From NCBI RefSeq assembly GCF_900114715.1, contig NZ_FOTY01000002.1, positions 186,001 through 250,000 of the forward strand: DNA of 64,000 nucleotides. The letters run 5' to 3'. The DNA comes from Salibacterium qingdaonense (GTDB taxonomy: Bacteria; Bacillota; Bacilli; Bacillales; Marinococcaceae). Positions 10,967 to 19,604 of this stretch are shown piece after piece (position 1 is the first letter of the stretch; each line of letters opens with the position of its first letter). The notes below the pieces were generated by a model, which was given only the letters and a program-made list of their open reading frames with translations, ran no database searches and was not told the DNA's origin. Both the position numbers and the translations under genes were made by a program.

Positions 10967-10991
10967 ATACGGGGCGCTATACGCCCCGTAT
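10967..10991. promoter_or_regulatory. Perfect inverted repeat in the transporter upstream region
   Basis: A 10-bp perfect stem (ATACGGGGCG / CGCCCCGTAT) around a five-base loop lies 76 bp upstream of the BCCT transporter start. On the minus strand it is followed by TTTTC. It could be a leader hairpin (attenuator) of the transporter mRNA or an operator; nothing shows which. Confidence 0.55.
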
Positions 10992-11150
10992 AGTAACATT
11001 TCGTTTATGTGGTAAGGCAGAAAGCATGTGTAAAAAAGAAAAAGCTTTTCCGCTGAATATCACGCCTGTTGATTTGCCATATAAAGGAATGGGAAAGGGA
11101 TCTATTAGGAAGGTGCATTTGTGATCAAAGCATATATCCCCCTTCTTTTT

Positions 11151-11335
11151 CGTTGGACGGAGCCGTCTGCCCGACTCCAGCGGGAGAAGCGTCAGCCGAA
11201 GATCACCGGAGGCTCATACGAGGTGAGTCAGATCGGCGTTGGCACAGGACGTGCCGAACTTAGCCGATCCTCCTTTACCACGATATAGCTGAGGCGACGC
11301 CCGCGGAAAGCGGGCAGGAAAGGCGGAGTCCAACG
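11151..11335 (+). repeat. Mosaic intergenic element with imperfect terminal inverted repeats
   Basis: The ends CGTTGGACGGAGCCGTCTG and the complement of AAGGCGGAGTCCAACG form imperfect inverted repeats of about 25 bp. Inside are the words CAGCCGAAGATC, GCTGAGGCG and CCCGCGG, shared with the composite repeats at 8.8 and 58.7 kb, and the covarying hairpin at 11231-11269. No gene is evident. The rest of the gap between the transporter and the deacetylase (10992-11150 and 11336-11590) shows nothing I recognise. Confidence 0.65.
11231..11269 (-). repeat. Hairpin module with invariant AGGAC/GTCCT loop (copy 2)
   Basis: The outer stem GATCGGC / GCCGATC (7 bp, perfect) encloses an inner stem GGCAC / GTGCC around the loop AGGAC. 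Relative to the copies at 9130 and 58706 it lies on the opposite strand. The stems differ between copies but keep pairing. Confidence 0.6.
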
Positions 11336-11590
11336 AAACGCTTCCTATATTTGGATAATCAACAGCCGTGGCTGAATATGTTTTTCTTAATAGTAAAGAG
11401 GTGTTAACTGTCCGCAAGCCGCAAAAATTATTATAACCATGATTGAAAGAGGAATCAACATAGAAATGATGTGCTCAACCCCCGTCACAATGTAGATAGA
11501 TCGGTCTTTCTAAAAAAACTCATACCCTGGAACGATCCCTATTTTCACATATTTCTGGTAAAATAAAAATAAAAACAGGGGGAATTACAA

Positions 11591-12469
11591 TTGAAAAAAA
11601 TTTCGGCAGCAGTCTGTTTTCTTTTGCTGGGGGCCTGTGGTCTCAATACAGAAGAATCTTCAACCAACACCGAAGCGGGTCAAACACAAACCGAAGAAGA
11701 AAGCGCCATGAATAATGGAGAGAAAGAAGATAATGAGGAAACAAAAAATGCTGAAACAAATACGGAAACAGAAAATGCAGATAAGAAAGAGAAGCAGGGT
11801 GGAGACAACAAGGAAAATACTGGATCACTATATGAAGTAAACCCTGCAGATTCCTCGTTGGACACAATAAAAAAAGAAGCTGATCCGAAGAAAGTTCTTC
11901 TGACCATTGATGATGCTCCGGATACATATAGTGTAGATATGGCAAAGACACTCGCCGAAAAAGAAGTACCGGCTGTGTTTTTTGTGAACGGCCATTTTCT
12001 GAACAGTGAAGAAGGTAAGAAAAAATTAGAAAAGATAGCAGATCTGGGCTTTGAAATAGGGAACCACACTATGACACATGCCAATGTTTCAAAGCTGTCC
12101 CGTGCTGAGCTGGATGATGAGATCGAGGTGTTAAATGAAAAAATCGAAGATATCACCGGGGAAAGGCCAGGGTTTTTCCGGGCTCCTTTTGGTGATAATT
12201 CTGAGGAGAGCAAAGCTTATATAAAGGACCAGGGAATGACCTGGATGAACTGGAGCTATGGTTATGACTGGAATGCTGAATATCAGAACCCGGAAGCATT
12301 AACTGATATCATGGTTAATACAGAACTTCTAGGGAATGGATCGAATCTTCTTATGCATGACCGGGAGTGGACCAGTGAAGCACTGGACGATATCATAGAC
12401 GGGCTGCGTGAAAAGGGATACGGTTTTATTGATCCTGATCATATAAAGGAAACGAACGGCGCAACGTAA
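11591..12469 (+). CDS. Polysaccharide deacetylase, lipoprotein
   Basis: A 292-residue lipoprotein with lipobox LGAC (Cys 16), an acidic Glu/Asn/Thr-rich tether to about residue 88, and a NodB-type deacetylase domain. The family motifs are LTIDDAPD (metal and catalytic Asp; the second variant position is not the usual TFDDG), NHTMTH (metal His pair), RAPFG, and LLMHD. Such enzymes remove acetyl groups from GlcNAc in peptidoglycan or other wall glycans. The start is TTG at 11591 behind CAGGGGGAA. It is not part of the conserved B. subtilis gene order here and is followed immediately by a broken gene. Confidence 0.88.
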   Translation: MKKISAAVCFLLLGACGLNTEESSTNTEAGQTQTEEESAMNNGEKEDNEETKNAETNTETENADKKEKQGGDNKENTGSLYEVNPADSSLDTIKKEADPKKVLLTIDDAPDTYSVDMAKTLAEKEVPAVFFVNGHFLNSEEGKKKLEKIADLGFEIGNHTMTHANVSKLSRAELDDEIEVLNEKIEDITGERPGFFRAPFGDNSEESKAYIKDQGMTWMNWSYGYDWNAEYQNPEALTDIMVNTELLGNGSNLLMHDREWTSEALDDIIDGLREKGYGFIDPDHIKETNGAT

Positions 12470-12485
12470 CAGAAAGCCGGGGCAC

Positions 12486-12827
12486 ATGCTGTTATGCGTG
12501 CATGCCCATACATTGTATCAGCTGATATTAACAGGTGCTGCAGAAACCGATACAGTTGAGATAAAAGAATCAATCGGTGCCCCAGGCCGTGTACTGAAGA
12601 ACCGCCGAACCGGACAAATCCTTGAAATGAAGCAGTTTTCCCCTGTTGTTGAAGATATTTGTCCGTATATTGATGCAGAGGCCAACAAAGCTTTTATTCA
12701 TGAAGGTAAGCAGGACAGCGGTTTTGGCTGGGCCGGACAGGTAACAGGCCGGATTCGCGATATCCCGTATGTGCAGGGACTTTTCAACCGAGTAAGCGAA
12801 GAGAAAGAACACGTAAAACAAAGATAA
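12486..12827 (+). pseudogene. C-terminal remnant of a nitronate monooxygenase (YrpB-type)
   Basis: The translation CVHAHTLYQLIL ... ETDTVEIKESIGAPGRVLKN ... GKQDSGFGWAGQVTGRI ... LFNRV reads as the last third of NAD(P)H/FMN-type nitronate monooxygenases, which follow the pattern VHAH-YK ... TDTVI-KRSLGAPGRA ... FGWAGQ. These enzymes run to about 320-360 residues. The N-terminal TIM barrel with the FMN site is absent: similarity starts about 20 bp after the deacetylase stop. There is an ATG at 12486 but only a poor ribosome site. It is most likely the scar of an insertion or deletion that brought in the deacetylase. Confidence 0.75.
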
Positions 12828-12846
12828 AACAGATAGGAGGATTATT

Positions 12847-13125
12847 ATGGAAGAAGAATATCCAATGCCGTTTTCGATGGATTGGACAAAGGAAGAAATA
12901 ATTGATGTGATGGAATTTTTCCGGGTGATTGAAGAAGCCTATGAAAAGCCGGTACGTAAGGAGACGGTACTGTCAAGGTACCGGCGCTTCAAAGAAATTG
13001 TCCCTTCCAAAGCAGAAGAAAAACAGTATTTACGGGATTTTGATGAAAAGGCAGGCGTTTCGTGCTGGAAAACGGTCCAGCAGGCCGGGAGAAAAGAAAC
13101 GGAAGAAACTTTCAAGATGACTTAA
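12847..13125 (+). CDS. yktA: UPF0223 family protein YktA
   Basis: A 92-residue conserved protein of the UPF0223 family: the N-terminal pattern YPMPFSMDWTKEEIIDVMEFF and the KEIVPSKAEEKQ segment are diagnostic. A compact helical protein of unknown role, widespread in Bacillales. It has a strong ribosome site, ATAGGAGGATTATT, before the ATG, and it marks the return to the syntenic gene order (yktA-yktB-yktC). Confidence 0.9.
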   Translation: MEEEYPMPFSMDWTKEEIIDVMEFFRVIEEAYEKPVRKETVLSRYRRFKEIVPSKAEEKQYLRDFDEKAGVSCWKTVQQAGRKETEETFKMT

Positions 13126-13129
13126 TATA

Positions 13130-13153
13130 CGGCCGGTGTATGGGATCCGGCCG
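13130..13153. terminator. GC-rich hairpin between convergent yktA and yktB
   Basis: A perfect 7-bp stem CGGCCGG / CCGGCCG with a ten-base loop begins just after the yktA stop. There is no T-run on either side, so termination is only a suggestion from its place. Confidence 0.35.
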
Positions 13154-13221
13154 CATGCTCATCTGCCGCCTGTAAAATGCAGGAGCCTCGAGTGATGTTG
13201 GGAAAAAGCTGAACAGAGAAA

Positions 13222-13854
13222 TCAGGGTGTTGATCCAATGGACAGCTGGTACACAGGAAGCAGGGTTTCAAACGTGTTTTTGGCTTCCTCTAAGAAAGCA
13301 TCCCCGTCTTCAAGCAGAGGATCGTTTTTATCAATATGTCTGCCTATGAGAAACTCCCCTTTTTTCACATCGCGGAAACGTTCCAGTGAAGCAGTAATAT
13401 CATCACTGCTGCTTTTTTTCAAAGAGAAAGCGTCCTTTTTTGTGTGATCCAGAGAAATAACATAGTGATTGGGAAGGTTTTCTATCGTTTCCTGATGTTG
13501 GAGGAAAACCTCAGCTGTTTCAGCTTTCTCCGGCATTTCATAAATGCAGGCAAACCATAAAAACACATGGTCGTCAAAAAGTCCAACCTGGAAATGAGGA
13601 CGTTTTTTATACCCTCTTTTAGTGTCCGCAAGTGCAAGCCAAGTGTCGGTTGGCGGATTTTTGGTACGTCTGGCGTGTTTGGCAATATGAAGATGCATTT
13701 CCATTCCGAGCAAGACGGACAGCTCGTCGGTTAAATAGCTGCCAATGGCTGAAAATTTCGGCTGAATTCTGTTTCGGATAGCTTCCATTCGTTCGTCGAG
13801 ATTATCGATAAAAAATGTTTCAAAATCCGACGGCCTGAATCCTTGAAAAGGCAT
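13222..13854 (-). CDS. yktB: DUF1054 family protein YktB
   Basis: About 210 residues, matching the DUF1054/UPF0637 family by FQGFRPSDFETFFIDNLDERM at the start, HIAKHARRTKNPPTDTW in the middle and the PHFQVGLFDDHVFLWFA strand. The structure of a homologue is known, but the function is not. The start is at the ATG at 13854, eight bases after AAGGAGAG; an in-frame ATG at 13887 lacks a ribosome site. It faces yktA tail to tail, as in B. subtilis. Confidence 0.9.
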   Translation of the reverse strand: MPFQGFRPSDFETFFIDNLDERMEAIRNRIQPKFSAIGSYLTDELSVLLGMEMHLHIAKHARRTKNPPTDTWLALADTKRGYKKRPHFQVGLFDDHVFLWFACIYEMPEKAETAEVFLQHQETIENLPNHYVISLDHTKKDAFSLKKSSSDDITASLERFRDVKKGEFLIGRHIDKNDPLLEDGDAFLEEAKNTFETLLPVYQLSIGSTP

Positions 13855-13949
13855 GATGAAACTCTCCTTTCTATTGTCATGTTCCATACTATCCTCTTTA
13901 CCCAGAGAAAATCAAATATAATCTTTATTCATTTTAACAAGAGTATCGT

Positions 13950-13977
13950 TTGAAAATATCGAAACATATGGTATAAT
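13950..13977 (+). promoter_or_regulatory. Sigma-A promoter for the small gene at 14074
   Basis: TTGAAA (13950-13955) and TATAAT (13972-13977) are 16 bp apart, and TGG precedes the -10 as an extended element. It lies about 95 bp before the ATG. Confidence 0.65.
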
Positions 13978-14073
13978 ATCAGAAACATAATACTCAGAAT
14001 ATTTTGTTAAGGTTACAATCAACCGTCAGAAGGCCCGTGGAACATCGAAACAAATAAAGGGGTGTGGGTGGCC

Positions 14074-14262
14074 ATGGAACAAGTAATGCAGACATTGAAA
14101 AAAACCGGCGCTGAAGAGAGAATAGCCGTTCTCCGCATGGAGATTGATTATGAACTTGCAGGATTGTATGATGCCATGATGGAAGAGAATATGGAAAAAA
14201 GCAGTGAATGTAAAGACCGTCTTGAACAATTACGGTTGGAATTTATTCGTCTGGAAGCGTGA
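14074..14262 (+). CDS. Small conserved-position protein, unknown function
   Basis: A 62-residue, mostly helical, charged protein with no membrane segment. The ATG at 14074 is used because AAAGGGGTG lies nine bases upstream and a promoter stands before it; the frame could begin at a GTG at 14062. B. subtilis has one or two tiny genes at this place between yktB and yktC, and this may be the equivalent, but I cannot confirm homology from memory. A GGGACAAAA repeat starts 28 bp after its stop. Confidence 0.6.
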   Translation: MEQVMQTLKKTGAEERIAVLRMEIDYELAGLYDAMMEENMEKSSECKDRLEQLRLEFIRLEA

Positions 14263-14289
14263 CAAAACGAAACGTTTTTAAAATAGGGA

Positions 14290-14549
14290 AAGAGACTGGG
14301 ACAAAACCTTTATAAGATAGAAGAATGCCGGACGATTTTTAAAAATCGCCCGGCATTCTTCGTTCCTGATATAAACCGCTGCGCCAAAATGCTCCGCCTT
14401 CACTTTAGAGCACAAGGGCGGCATCGATTCGCCGGCGCTCATCGTGGCTTGAAGTCAAAGTATTTTGGTTCCGCTTCTATTATGCTTTTAAACAACGCTG
14501 CAGGATATCCGTGTTCTTTTTGCGTAATATACTTTTGTCCCAGGCTCTT
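14290..14549 (+). repeat. GGGACAAAA element, copy 1 (260 bp)
   Basis: It begins AAGAGACTGGGACAAAACC and ends TTTTGTCCCAGGCTCTT, imperfect inverted ends of about 17 bp. An AT-rich-loop hairpin at 14321-14360 (GAATGCCGGACGAT with near-complement) is followed by the conserved body AAACCGCTGCGCCAAAATGC and ACAAGGGCGGCATCG. No target-site duplication is evident. The frame at 14389-14604 is a chance translation of the repeat. It fills the gap before suhB. Confidence 0.85.
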
Positions 14550-14634
14550 CAAACACGCAGCCTGTGAAGTGGGCTGTGTTTTTTTTATCCTGCGTATGAG
14601 ATAATAACAAGCAGAAGAACACAGGAGGACTTAC

Positions 14635-15444
14635 ATGAACGAGAACTGGAACAATGTAAAAAATGAGGCAGTCAAATGGGTGGAGGAGGCAGGGAAGATA
14701 TTAAAAGAATCCCTGTATGAACAATTGGATATCCAGACGAAATCCAACCCAAATGATCTTGTGACGGAAATGGATTATAAAGTGGAACGTATATTAAAAG
14801 AACGAATTGAACACTCCCACCCTGATCATAAAATTATCGGAGAAGAAGAAGCGGGACGTCATATACAGTCCACTGATGGCGTGATGTGGCTCATTGATCC
14901 CATTGACGGAACCACCAACTTTGTCCATCAAAAGTTCAATTTTGCGATTTCAGTTGCTGTAGTGGAAAACGGGGTAGGAAAAATCGGCATTATCTATAAT
15001 GTCATACAGGATGAATGGTTCACTGCAGTTGCCGGGCAGGGAGCCTTTCTTAATGAAAGAAAGCTGGAACAAACAAAGCCCGTTACACTTCAGGAAGCTG
15101 TCCTTGGTTTGAACGGCCGGTGGCTTGCCCGGGAGAAACGGGCGGATGAACAGTCACTCCACCATATGGTCCGGCGTTCAAGGAGCGTCCGATCTTACGG
15201 TGCGGCAGCGATTGAGCTGGCCTACGTTGCATGCGGCAGACTGGACTGCTATATCAGCTTCCGCCTGTCCCCATGGGATTATGCGGCAGGGCTGGTGCTG
15301 CTGAAAGAAACCGGTCATCAGGTCTCAACCTTTCAAAACGATGAAGTACCGTTGCTTGAACCATGCAGGATTGCTGCCTCAAGACCGGGACTGCATGAAG
15401 AACTTCTTGACTACCTGTATGACCACAAAGGGTTTGAATACTAG
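14635..15444 (+). CDS. suhB: Inositol monophosphatase family protein (YktC/SuhB)
   Basis: A 269-residue Mg-dependent, Li-sensitive phosphatase family member; it hydrolyses inositol phosphates or related sugar phosphates. The metal site is complete: the GEEEA glutamate (about 69-73), WLIDPIDGTTNF with its two aspartates (85-96), and the C-terminal SPWDYAAG. The start ATG has ACAGGAGGAC upstream. In the B. subtilis order it is yktC, the neighbour of ylaF and bipA. The true substrate in Bacillus is not settled. Confidence 0.9.
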   Translation: MNENWNNVKNEAVKWVEEAGKILKESLYEQLDIQTKSNPNDLVTEMDYKVERILKERIEHSHPDHKIIGEEEAGRHIQSTDGVMWLIDPIDGTTNFVHQKFNFAISVAVVENGVGKIGIIYNVIQDEWFTAVAGQGAFLNERKLEQTKPVTLQEAVLGLNGRWLAREKRADEQSLHHMVRRSRSVRSYGAAAIELAYVACGRLDCYISFRLSPWDYAAGLVLLKETGHQVSTFQNDEVPLLEPCRIAASRPGLHEELLDYLYDHKGFEY

Positions 15445-15475
15445 GGTCTTCTGTCTTAAACAAGAGAGTCTTTGT

Positions 15476-15649
15476 TTATTGACCGGATCGGGATCGGAGT
15501 CTTCTTGCTGCAGCAAAAGAAAAGCCAAGCCCAAGTGCACAACAGACGGCAATCAGTATAGATCTCTCTGCGACGGCAATACCGAAAGAAGCAGTAGATA
15601 AGGCAGCGATAACCGCCAGGATAAGATAACTCCAATTTATCTGTTTCAT
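15476..15649 (-). CDS. ylaF: DUF5325 family membrane peptide YlaF
   Basis: A 57-residue protein with two hydrophobic segments (about 7-25 and 30-46) and a basic, arginine-rich tail, RRLRSRSGQ. Length, topology and its place between suhB/yktC and bipA match the YlaF family. The start at 15649 has GGAAGGTGAC before it and gives MKQINWSYLILAV; the upstream in-frame ATG at 15679 is less likely. The function is unknown. Confidence 0.72.
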   Translation of the reverse strand: MKQINWSYLILAVIAALSTASFGIAVAERSILIAVCCALGLGFSFAAARRLRSRSGQ

Positions 15650-15801
15650 AATGTCACCTTCCATTTTTAAAGTCTTCACCTCCTAGTGTACAGCGAAACC
15701 AGATTGGTGAAAACCTGAAATGTTTGTGCAGAACCATAATGTTTATGATACAATAGGAAAGTTGAAGAAGGAACGCATAGAATAGGAGCGGTGAAAAAGT
15801 T

Positions 15802-17643
15802 ATGGCAGTACGCAACGATTTACGAAATATCGCCATGATCGCTCACGTCGATCACGGCAAAACGACAATAGTCGATGAATTCCTGAAACAGTCAGGAACA
15901 TTTCGTGAGCATGAACAAGTAGACGAACGGGCTATGGATACAGACGATATAGAAAAAGAACGTGGTATCACGATTCTTGCTAAAAATACGGCTGTACGCT
16001 ATAAGGACACAAGAATTAATATCATGGACACCCCGGGTCACGCAGACTTCGGAGGGGAAGTCGAACGTATTCTGCAGATGGTGGACGGTGTACTGCTCGT
16101 AGTGGATGCCTACGAAGGATGTATGCCCCAGACGAGATTTGTACTGAAAAAGGCACTTGAACAAAAACTCACTCCGCTTGTTGTGCTGAACAAAATTGAT
16201 CGTGATATGGCACGCCCTAATGAAGTTATCGATGAAGTGCTTGATCTCTTTATCGAACTGGGAGCAGATGAGAATCAGCTGGATTTCCCGGTAGCATATT
16301 CTTCTGCCATCAACGGGACGGCGAGTACCGATCCGACCACGCAGGACAGCGGTATGGATGTTCTTTTTGAAATGATCGTCAATAATGTTCCAGCACCTGT
16401 TGATAACAGCACAGAGCCGTTTCAGTTCCAGGTAACGATGCTTGATTACAATGAATATCTAGGTCGTATCGGTGTCGGTCGTGTCTTCAGGGGGACTATA
16501 AAGACCGGAGACCAGGCTGTACTGATTAAACGGGACGGCTCCGTGAAAAAATTCCGCGTTTCCAAACTGTTCGGATTTATGGGGCTCAAGCGTGTTGAAA
16601 TCGACAAAGGACAGGCTGGTGATTTAATTGCTATCGCCGGAGTGGAAGATATCAACGTCGGCGAAACAATTTGTCCGTCTGATTATGAAGATCCGCTTCC
16701 GCGTCTTCGTATTGACGAACCGACACTGCAGATGACATTTCTTGTGAACAACAGTCCTTTTGCGGGTCGTGAAGGGAAATTCATTACCAGTCGTAAACTC
16801 GAAGAACGTCTGCTTACACAGCTGGAGACGGATGTGAGTCTGAAAGTGGAAAACACGGATTCCCCGGATGTGTGGACCGTCTCCGGACGAGGAGAGCTTC
16901 ATCTATCCATTTTGATTGAAAACATGCGCCGTGAGGGTTATGAACTTCAGGTATCAAAGCCGGCGGTCATTGTTAAAGAAATAGATGGTGTGTTAAGCGA
17001 ACCGGTGGAAAGAGCACAGATTGATGTGCCCGAAGACTATACCGGCAATGTCATGGAAGGTCTTGGTGAACGTAAAGGCGAAATGCTGGATATGGTAAAT
17101 AACGGCGATGGTCAGGTGCGCATGGATTTCATGGTTCCTTCCCGTGGATTAATTGGCTATACAACGGAATTCATGGCTCAGACGAAAGGGTTCGGCATTC
17201 TGAACCACAGTTTTGACGGCTATCAACCGCTTCACAGCGGTCAGGTCGGCGGACGTCACCAGGGAGCACTTGTCTCCATGGAAGACGGCAAGGCTACTCC
17301 TTACGGCATGATGCAGGTTGAAGACAGAGGTACCTTGTTTGTAGAACCGGGAACAGAGATTTACTCTGGAATGCTTGTAGGAGAACATTCCCGTGAAAAT
17401 GATATAACTGTCAACATCACGAAAGAAAAGCATCTGACTAACGTACGTTCCGCAACGAAAGACACAACGGTTACGATGAAACGCCCGCGTGTATTGACAC
17501 TCGAAGAAGCGCTTGAGTTTTTGAATGACGATGAGTATTGTGAAGTAACTCCTGAGTCCGTCCGTCTTCGCAAAAAAATACTGGATAAGAGTACTCGTGA
17601 GCGCGAGGAAAAAAGAAACAAACAGGAAAATAAAAATCCTTAA
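15802..17643 (+). CDS. typA: Ribosome-associated translational GTPase BipA/TypA
   Basis: A 613-residue GTPase of the EF-G-like superfamily that binds ribosomes and helps late 50S assembly, especially in the cold or under stress. The G motifs are at AHVDHGKTT (14-22), DTPGHADF, NKID, and SSAINGT; then come domain II, an EF-G-like domain III/V and the BipA-specific C-terminal domain (VNITKEKHLTNVRSA). The start ATG follows AGGAGCGGTGAAAAAGTT. The orthologue is ylaG in B. subtilis, in the same neighbourhood. Confidence 0.97.
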   Translation: MAVRNDLRNIAMIAHVDHGKTTIVDEFLKQSGTFREHEQVDERAMDTDDIEKERGITILAKNTAVRYKDTRINIMDTPGHADFGGEVERILQMVDGVLLVVDAYEGCMPQTRFVLKKALEQKLTPLVVLNKIDRDMARPNEVIDEVLDLFIELGADENQLDFPVAYSSAINGTASTDPTTQDSGMDVLFEMIVNNVPAPVDNSTEPFQFQVTMLDYNEYLGRIGVGRVFRGTIKTGDQAVLIKRDGSVKKFRVSKLFGFMGLKRVEIDKGQAGDLIAIAGVEDINVGETICPSDYEDPLPRLRIDEPTLQMTFLVNNSPFAGREGKFITSRKLEERLLTQLETDVSLKVENTDSPDVWTVSGRGELHLSILIENMRREGYELQVSKPAVIVKEIDGVLSEPVERAQIDVPEDYTGNVMEGLGERKGEMLDMVNNGDGQVRMDFMVPSRGLIGYTTEFMAQTKGFGILNHSFDGYQPLHSGQVGGRHQGALVSMEDGKATPYGMMQVEDRGTLFVEPGTEIYSGMLVGEHSRENDITVNITKEKHLTNVRSATKDTTVTMKRPRVLTLEEALEFLNDDEYCEVTPESVRLRKKILDKSTREREEKRNKQENKNP

Positions 17644-17677
17644 CTTGATGGAATAGACCACGCACTAAAGAGAAGGG

Positions 17678-18043
17678 ATGAAAAAAATGTACACTGCCGT
17701 TGCGCCTTTGAATGACATTGAAGTGACAAAAGAACAGCTGAGCTGGTTTGCCGGTGTTTTGAACGTTCATGAGGCGCCGATAACCGGATTTTGGCTGATG
17801 TATGCTGCGGTTGTGGTGATGTGTATCCTCGTTTATAACCTCGGGTTTGCACGCAGACTTCCGCTGTTGAAAAATGCGGTAGTGTACACCGTTATGTTAA
17901 TTGGTGCTTTCCCCCTGACTATATTTGCTATCGGTATGCCTGTCGTGGAGTCATTACTGGCAGCTGCTGTCGTGCTTGGCATTTATAAAATCAGGCTCCG
18001 CCGGCACAAAAAAGAAAAACAGGAAAACGCAACATCTTCCTGA
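17678..18043 (+). CDS. ylaH: YlaH-like membrane protein
   Basis: A 121-residue membrane protein with three predicted segments (about 37-57, 67-83 and 88-107) and a basic cytoplasmic tail KIRLRRHKKEK. Sequence features such as VYNLGFARRLPLLKN and its place right after typA identify the YlaH family. No function is known. It begins 34 bp after typA with AGAAGGGATG as ribosome site, so the two are probably co-transcribed. Confidence 0.82.
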   Translation: MKKMYTAVAPLNDIEVTKEQLSWFAGVLNVHEAPITGFWLMYAAVVVMCILVYNLGFARRLPLLKNAVVYTVMLIGAFPLTIFAIGMPVVESLLAAAVVLGIYKIRLRRHKKEKQENATSS

Positions 18044-18231
18044 CTAAAAGCAGCTGTTCCGCGGAGTTAATTAGCAAAATTCCCCTTCAGAAATTAGGAA
18101 TGGCTTCTGTTTCTCCGTGCGTGGCAGATAGGAATGAAAAATGAAATAGGATTTGCGCTGCTGGTTGTAATTTTAAAAAGTACACAGTCAGCACCAGCGC
18201 AACTCTCTTAAGGCAGGTATTTTTCTCTTAT

Positions 18232-18275
18232 AAAAAGGGTCCGATTATCCAAACAAGATAATCGGACCCTTTTTT
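18232..18275 (+). terminator. Terminator downstream of ylaH, same stem-loop family as after pdhD
   Basis: A 13-bp perfect stem GGGTCCGATTATC / GATAATCGGACCC with loop CAAACAA is flanked by A and T runs, so it could work in both directions. It lies 190 bp after ylaH. The core TCCGATTATCCAAACA is identical to the (inverted) pdhD terminator. Confidence 0.88.
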
Positions 18276-18279
18276 ATTC

Positions 18280-18723
18280 AACGTGTTGTATTTTTGTACC
18301 GGATTCTTTTATGGTGCAGTAACAGGGACATACTCATTTTGGTAATGTCTATATTCAATTATAGAATTTAGTGGATGAAAAATGGAGCTCATGGAGGAAG
18401 GCAGGTCTTTGGGAAAATGAAAATATGCTGAACCCCGAGCTGCTATTCCGTAAAGTGCCCAAGGATGAAGCCCCAATGAAAAAAGTATATTTTACAGCTG
18501 GGCAGCCGGATTCTCCTGTTGATCCTTCTTGGTGATGTGTAGTGACCGACAGGTTCAGCAATCCACCAAAACTCCTCCAAATTTTCACGTTTTCAAAATG
18601 ACGCAAGGACCAGAATACCATAAAATTTTTTTTTTCACGGAAGGAGAGGTGGGTTAACGTAATTGTAGATGATGGGTGAAAAAAAGAGGAAGTGGTCGAG
18701 AATTCGGAGAAAAAGATGTATGT
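18280..18723. other. Non-coding gap between ylaH and ylaI, nothing recognised
   Basis: About 440 bp. A long minus-strand frame (18355-18939) overlaps ylaI in another frame and has no ribosome site, low-complexity content and no recognisable motif; it is not called. No repeat ends or promoter stand out. Confidence 0.4.
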
Positions 18724-18757
18724 AAAAATCCGGGGAGCCTGAATGGCTGCACCCCGG
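18724..18757 (-). terminator. Terminator of ylaI
   Basis: Read on the minus strand, CCGGGG and GGCT-type arms (18729-18756) fold around a short loop and are followed by ATTTTTAC, directly after the ylaI stop. Confidence 0.8.
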
Positions 18758-18760
18758 AAC

Positions 18761-18961
18761 TTACCAATCATCGTCAGAAATCGGATCCCGGTAAGGTCGG
18801 AAATTTCCCGTAGCCCATCTGTCGAGGGTTCTCCTTTCAATACGGTCATGACAGGTGCTGCACATATACGTGTGAATGGGACGGTTCCGCAGTTTTTTGG
18901 CCAGGGGATCATTATTATCCAAATCGTGTATCGTATCACAGATTACACATTTTACTTTCAT
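18761..18961 (-). CDS. ylaI: YlaI (DUF2197), zinc-ribbon protein
   Basis: A 66-residue protein with two CxxC knuckles, CVIC (5-8) and CSTC (34-37), that probably bind zinc, plus the conserved C-terminal RWATGNFRPYR. It matches the YlaI/DUF2197 family in length and sequence, and in B. subtilis the gene also runs against its neighbours. A TGGAGGGATAGT ribosome site precedes the ATG. The role is unknown. Confidence 0.9.
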   Translation of the reverse strand: MKVKCVICDTIHDLDNNDPLAKKLRNRPIHTYMCSTCHDRIERRTLDRWATGNFRPYRDPISDDDW

Positions 18962-19139
18962 ACTATCCCTCCAGATACTTCCCTTTGAAAAAGGGACTGT
19001 TTCATTATAACATAGCAGTAGAGCAGTACATATTGACCTGGAGATGAAAGTCTTCAGGATGACTGCTTAAAGATTCCTCCCTCTGACTATCTTATACAGA
19101 GAATGGAATACACCGCTTCAAAATAAGGAGGGGCTGAAT

Positions 19140-19604
19140 GTGCCGAATCATGTGGAAGCATGCTTGACCGAGGAGCTCTTGACTCTGCTCCGACAGGAAC
19201 GTTACGTCACGTTGTCCACCATCGACCATGAGACGAATGCACCAAGTGTAAGTGCGATTTCCTGGCTTTATGCCATGGACTCAAAGACAGTCCGGTTCTG
19301 CGTGGAAAGCCGGTCTGCTATTCTTGATAACTTGAAACAAAATAATCAGATTGTTATTACGTTTATCGGCAGCGGATCCACGTATGCTATTTCAGGCAGA
19401 GGAACCATTATCTCTGAAGAAGTGGAAGACATGCCGATCAAACTCGGATTAATCGAGTGTCATGTCGAGGAAGTGAAAGATATTATGTTTTACGGCGCAA
19501 AGATTGTAAATGACCCGCAATTTGAAAAAACCTATGATGCCGAAGCAGCTCTGAAATTGGACAACCAGGTTATGGATGCAATGAAAAAAGAATCTCATGA
19601 ATAA
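19140..19604 (+). CDS. Pyridoxamine 5'-phosphate oxidase-fold protein
   Basis: A 154-residue protein with the split-barrel flavin-binding pattern: ERYVTLSTIDHETNAPSVSAISWLYAMD, the strand KTVRFCVESRSAILDNLKQNNQIVITF and a second barrel half. The family includes FMN-, F420- and heme-binding oxidases as well as stress proteins; the cofactor here is not clear. The start is GTG at 19140 behind AAGGAGGGGCTGAAT. It ends about 170 bp before phoH, with AT-rich promoter-like sequence between. Confidence 0.78.
   Translation: MPNHVEACLTEELLTLLRQERYVTLSTIDHETNAPSVSAISWLYAMDSKTVRFCVESRSAILDNLKQNNQIVITFIGSGSTYAISGRGTIISEEVEDMPIKLGLIECHVEEVKDIMFYGAKIVNDPQFEKTYDAEAALKLDNQVMDAMKKESHE

Noticed and set aside
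18355-18939. A 194-codon minus-strand frame overlapping ylaI
   Set aside because: Overlaps ylaI in another frame, no Shine-Dalgarno, no known motifs, and crosses the ylaI terminator.
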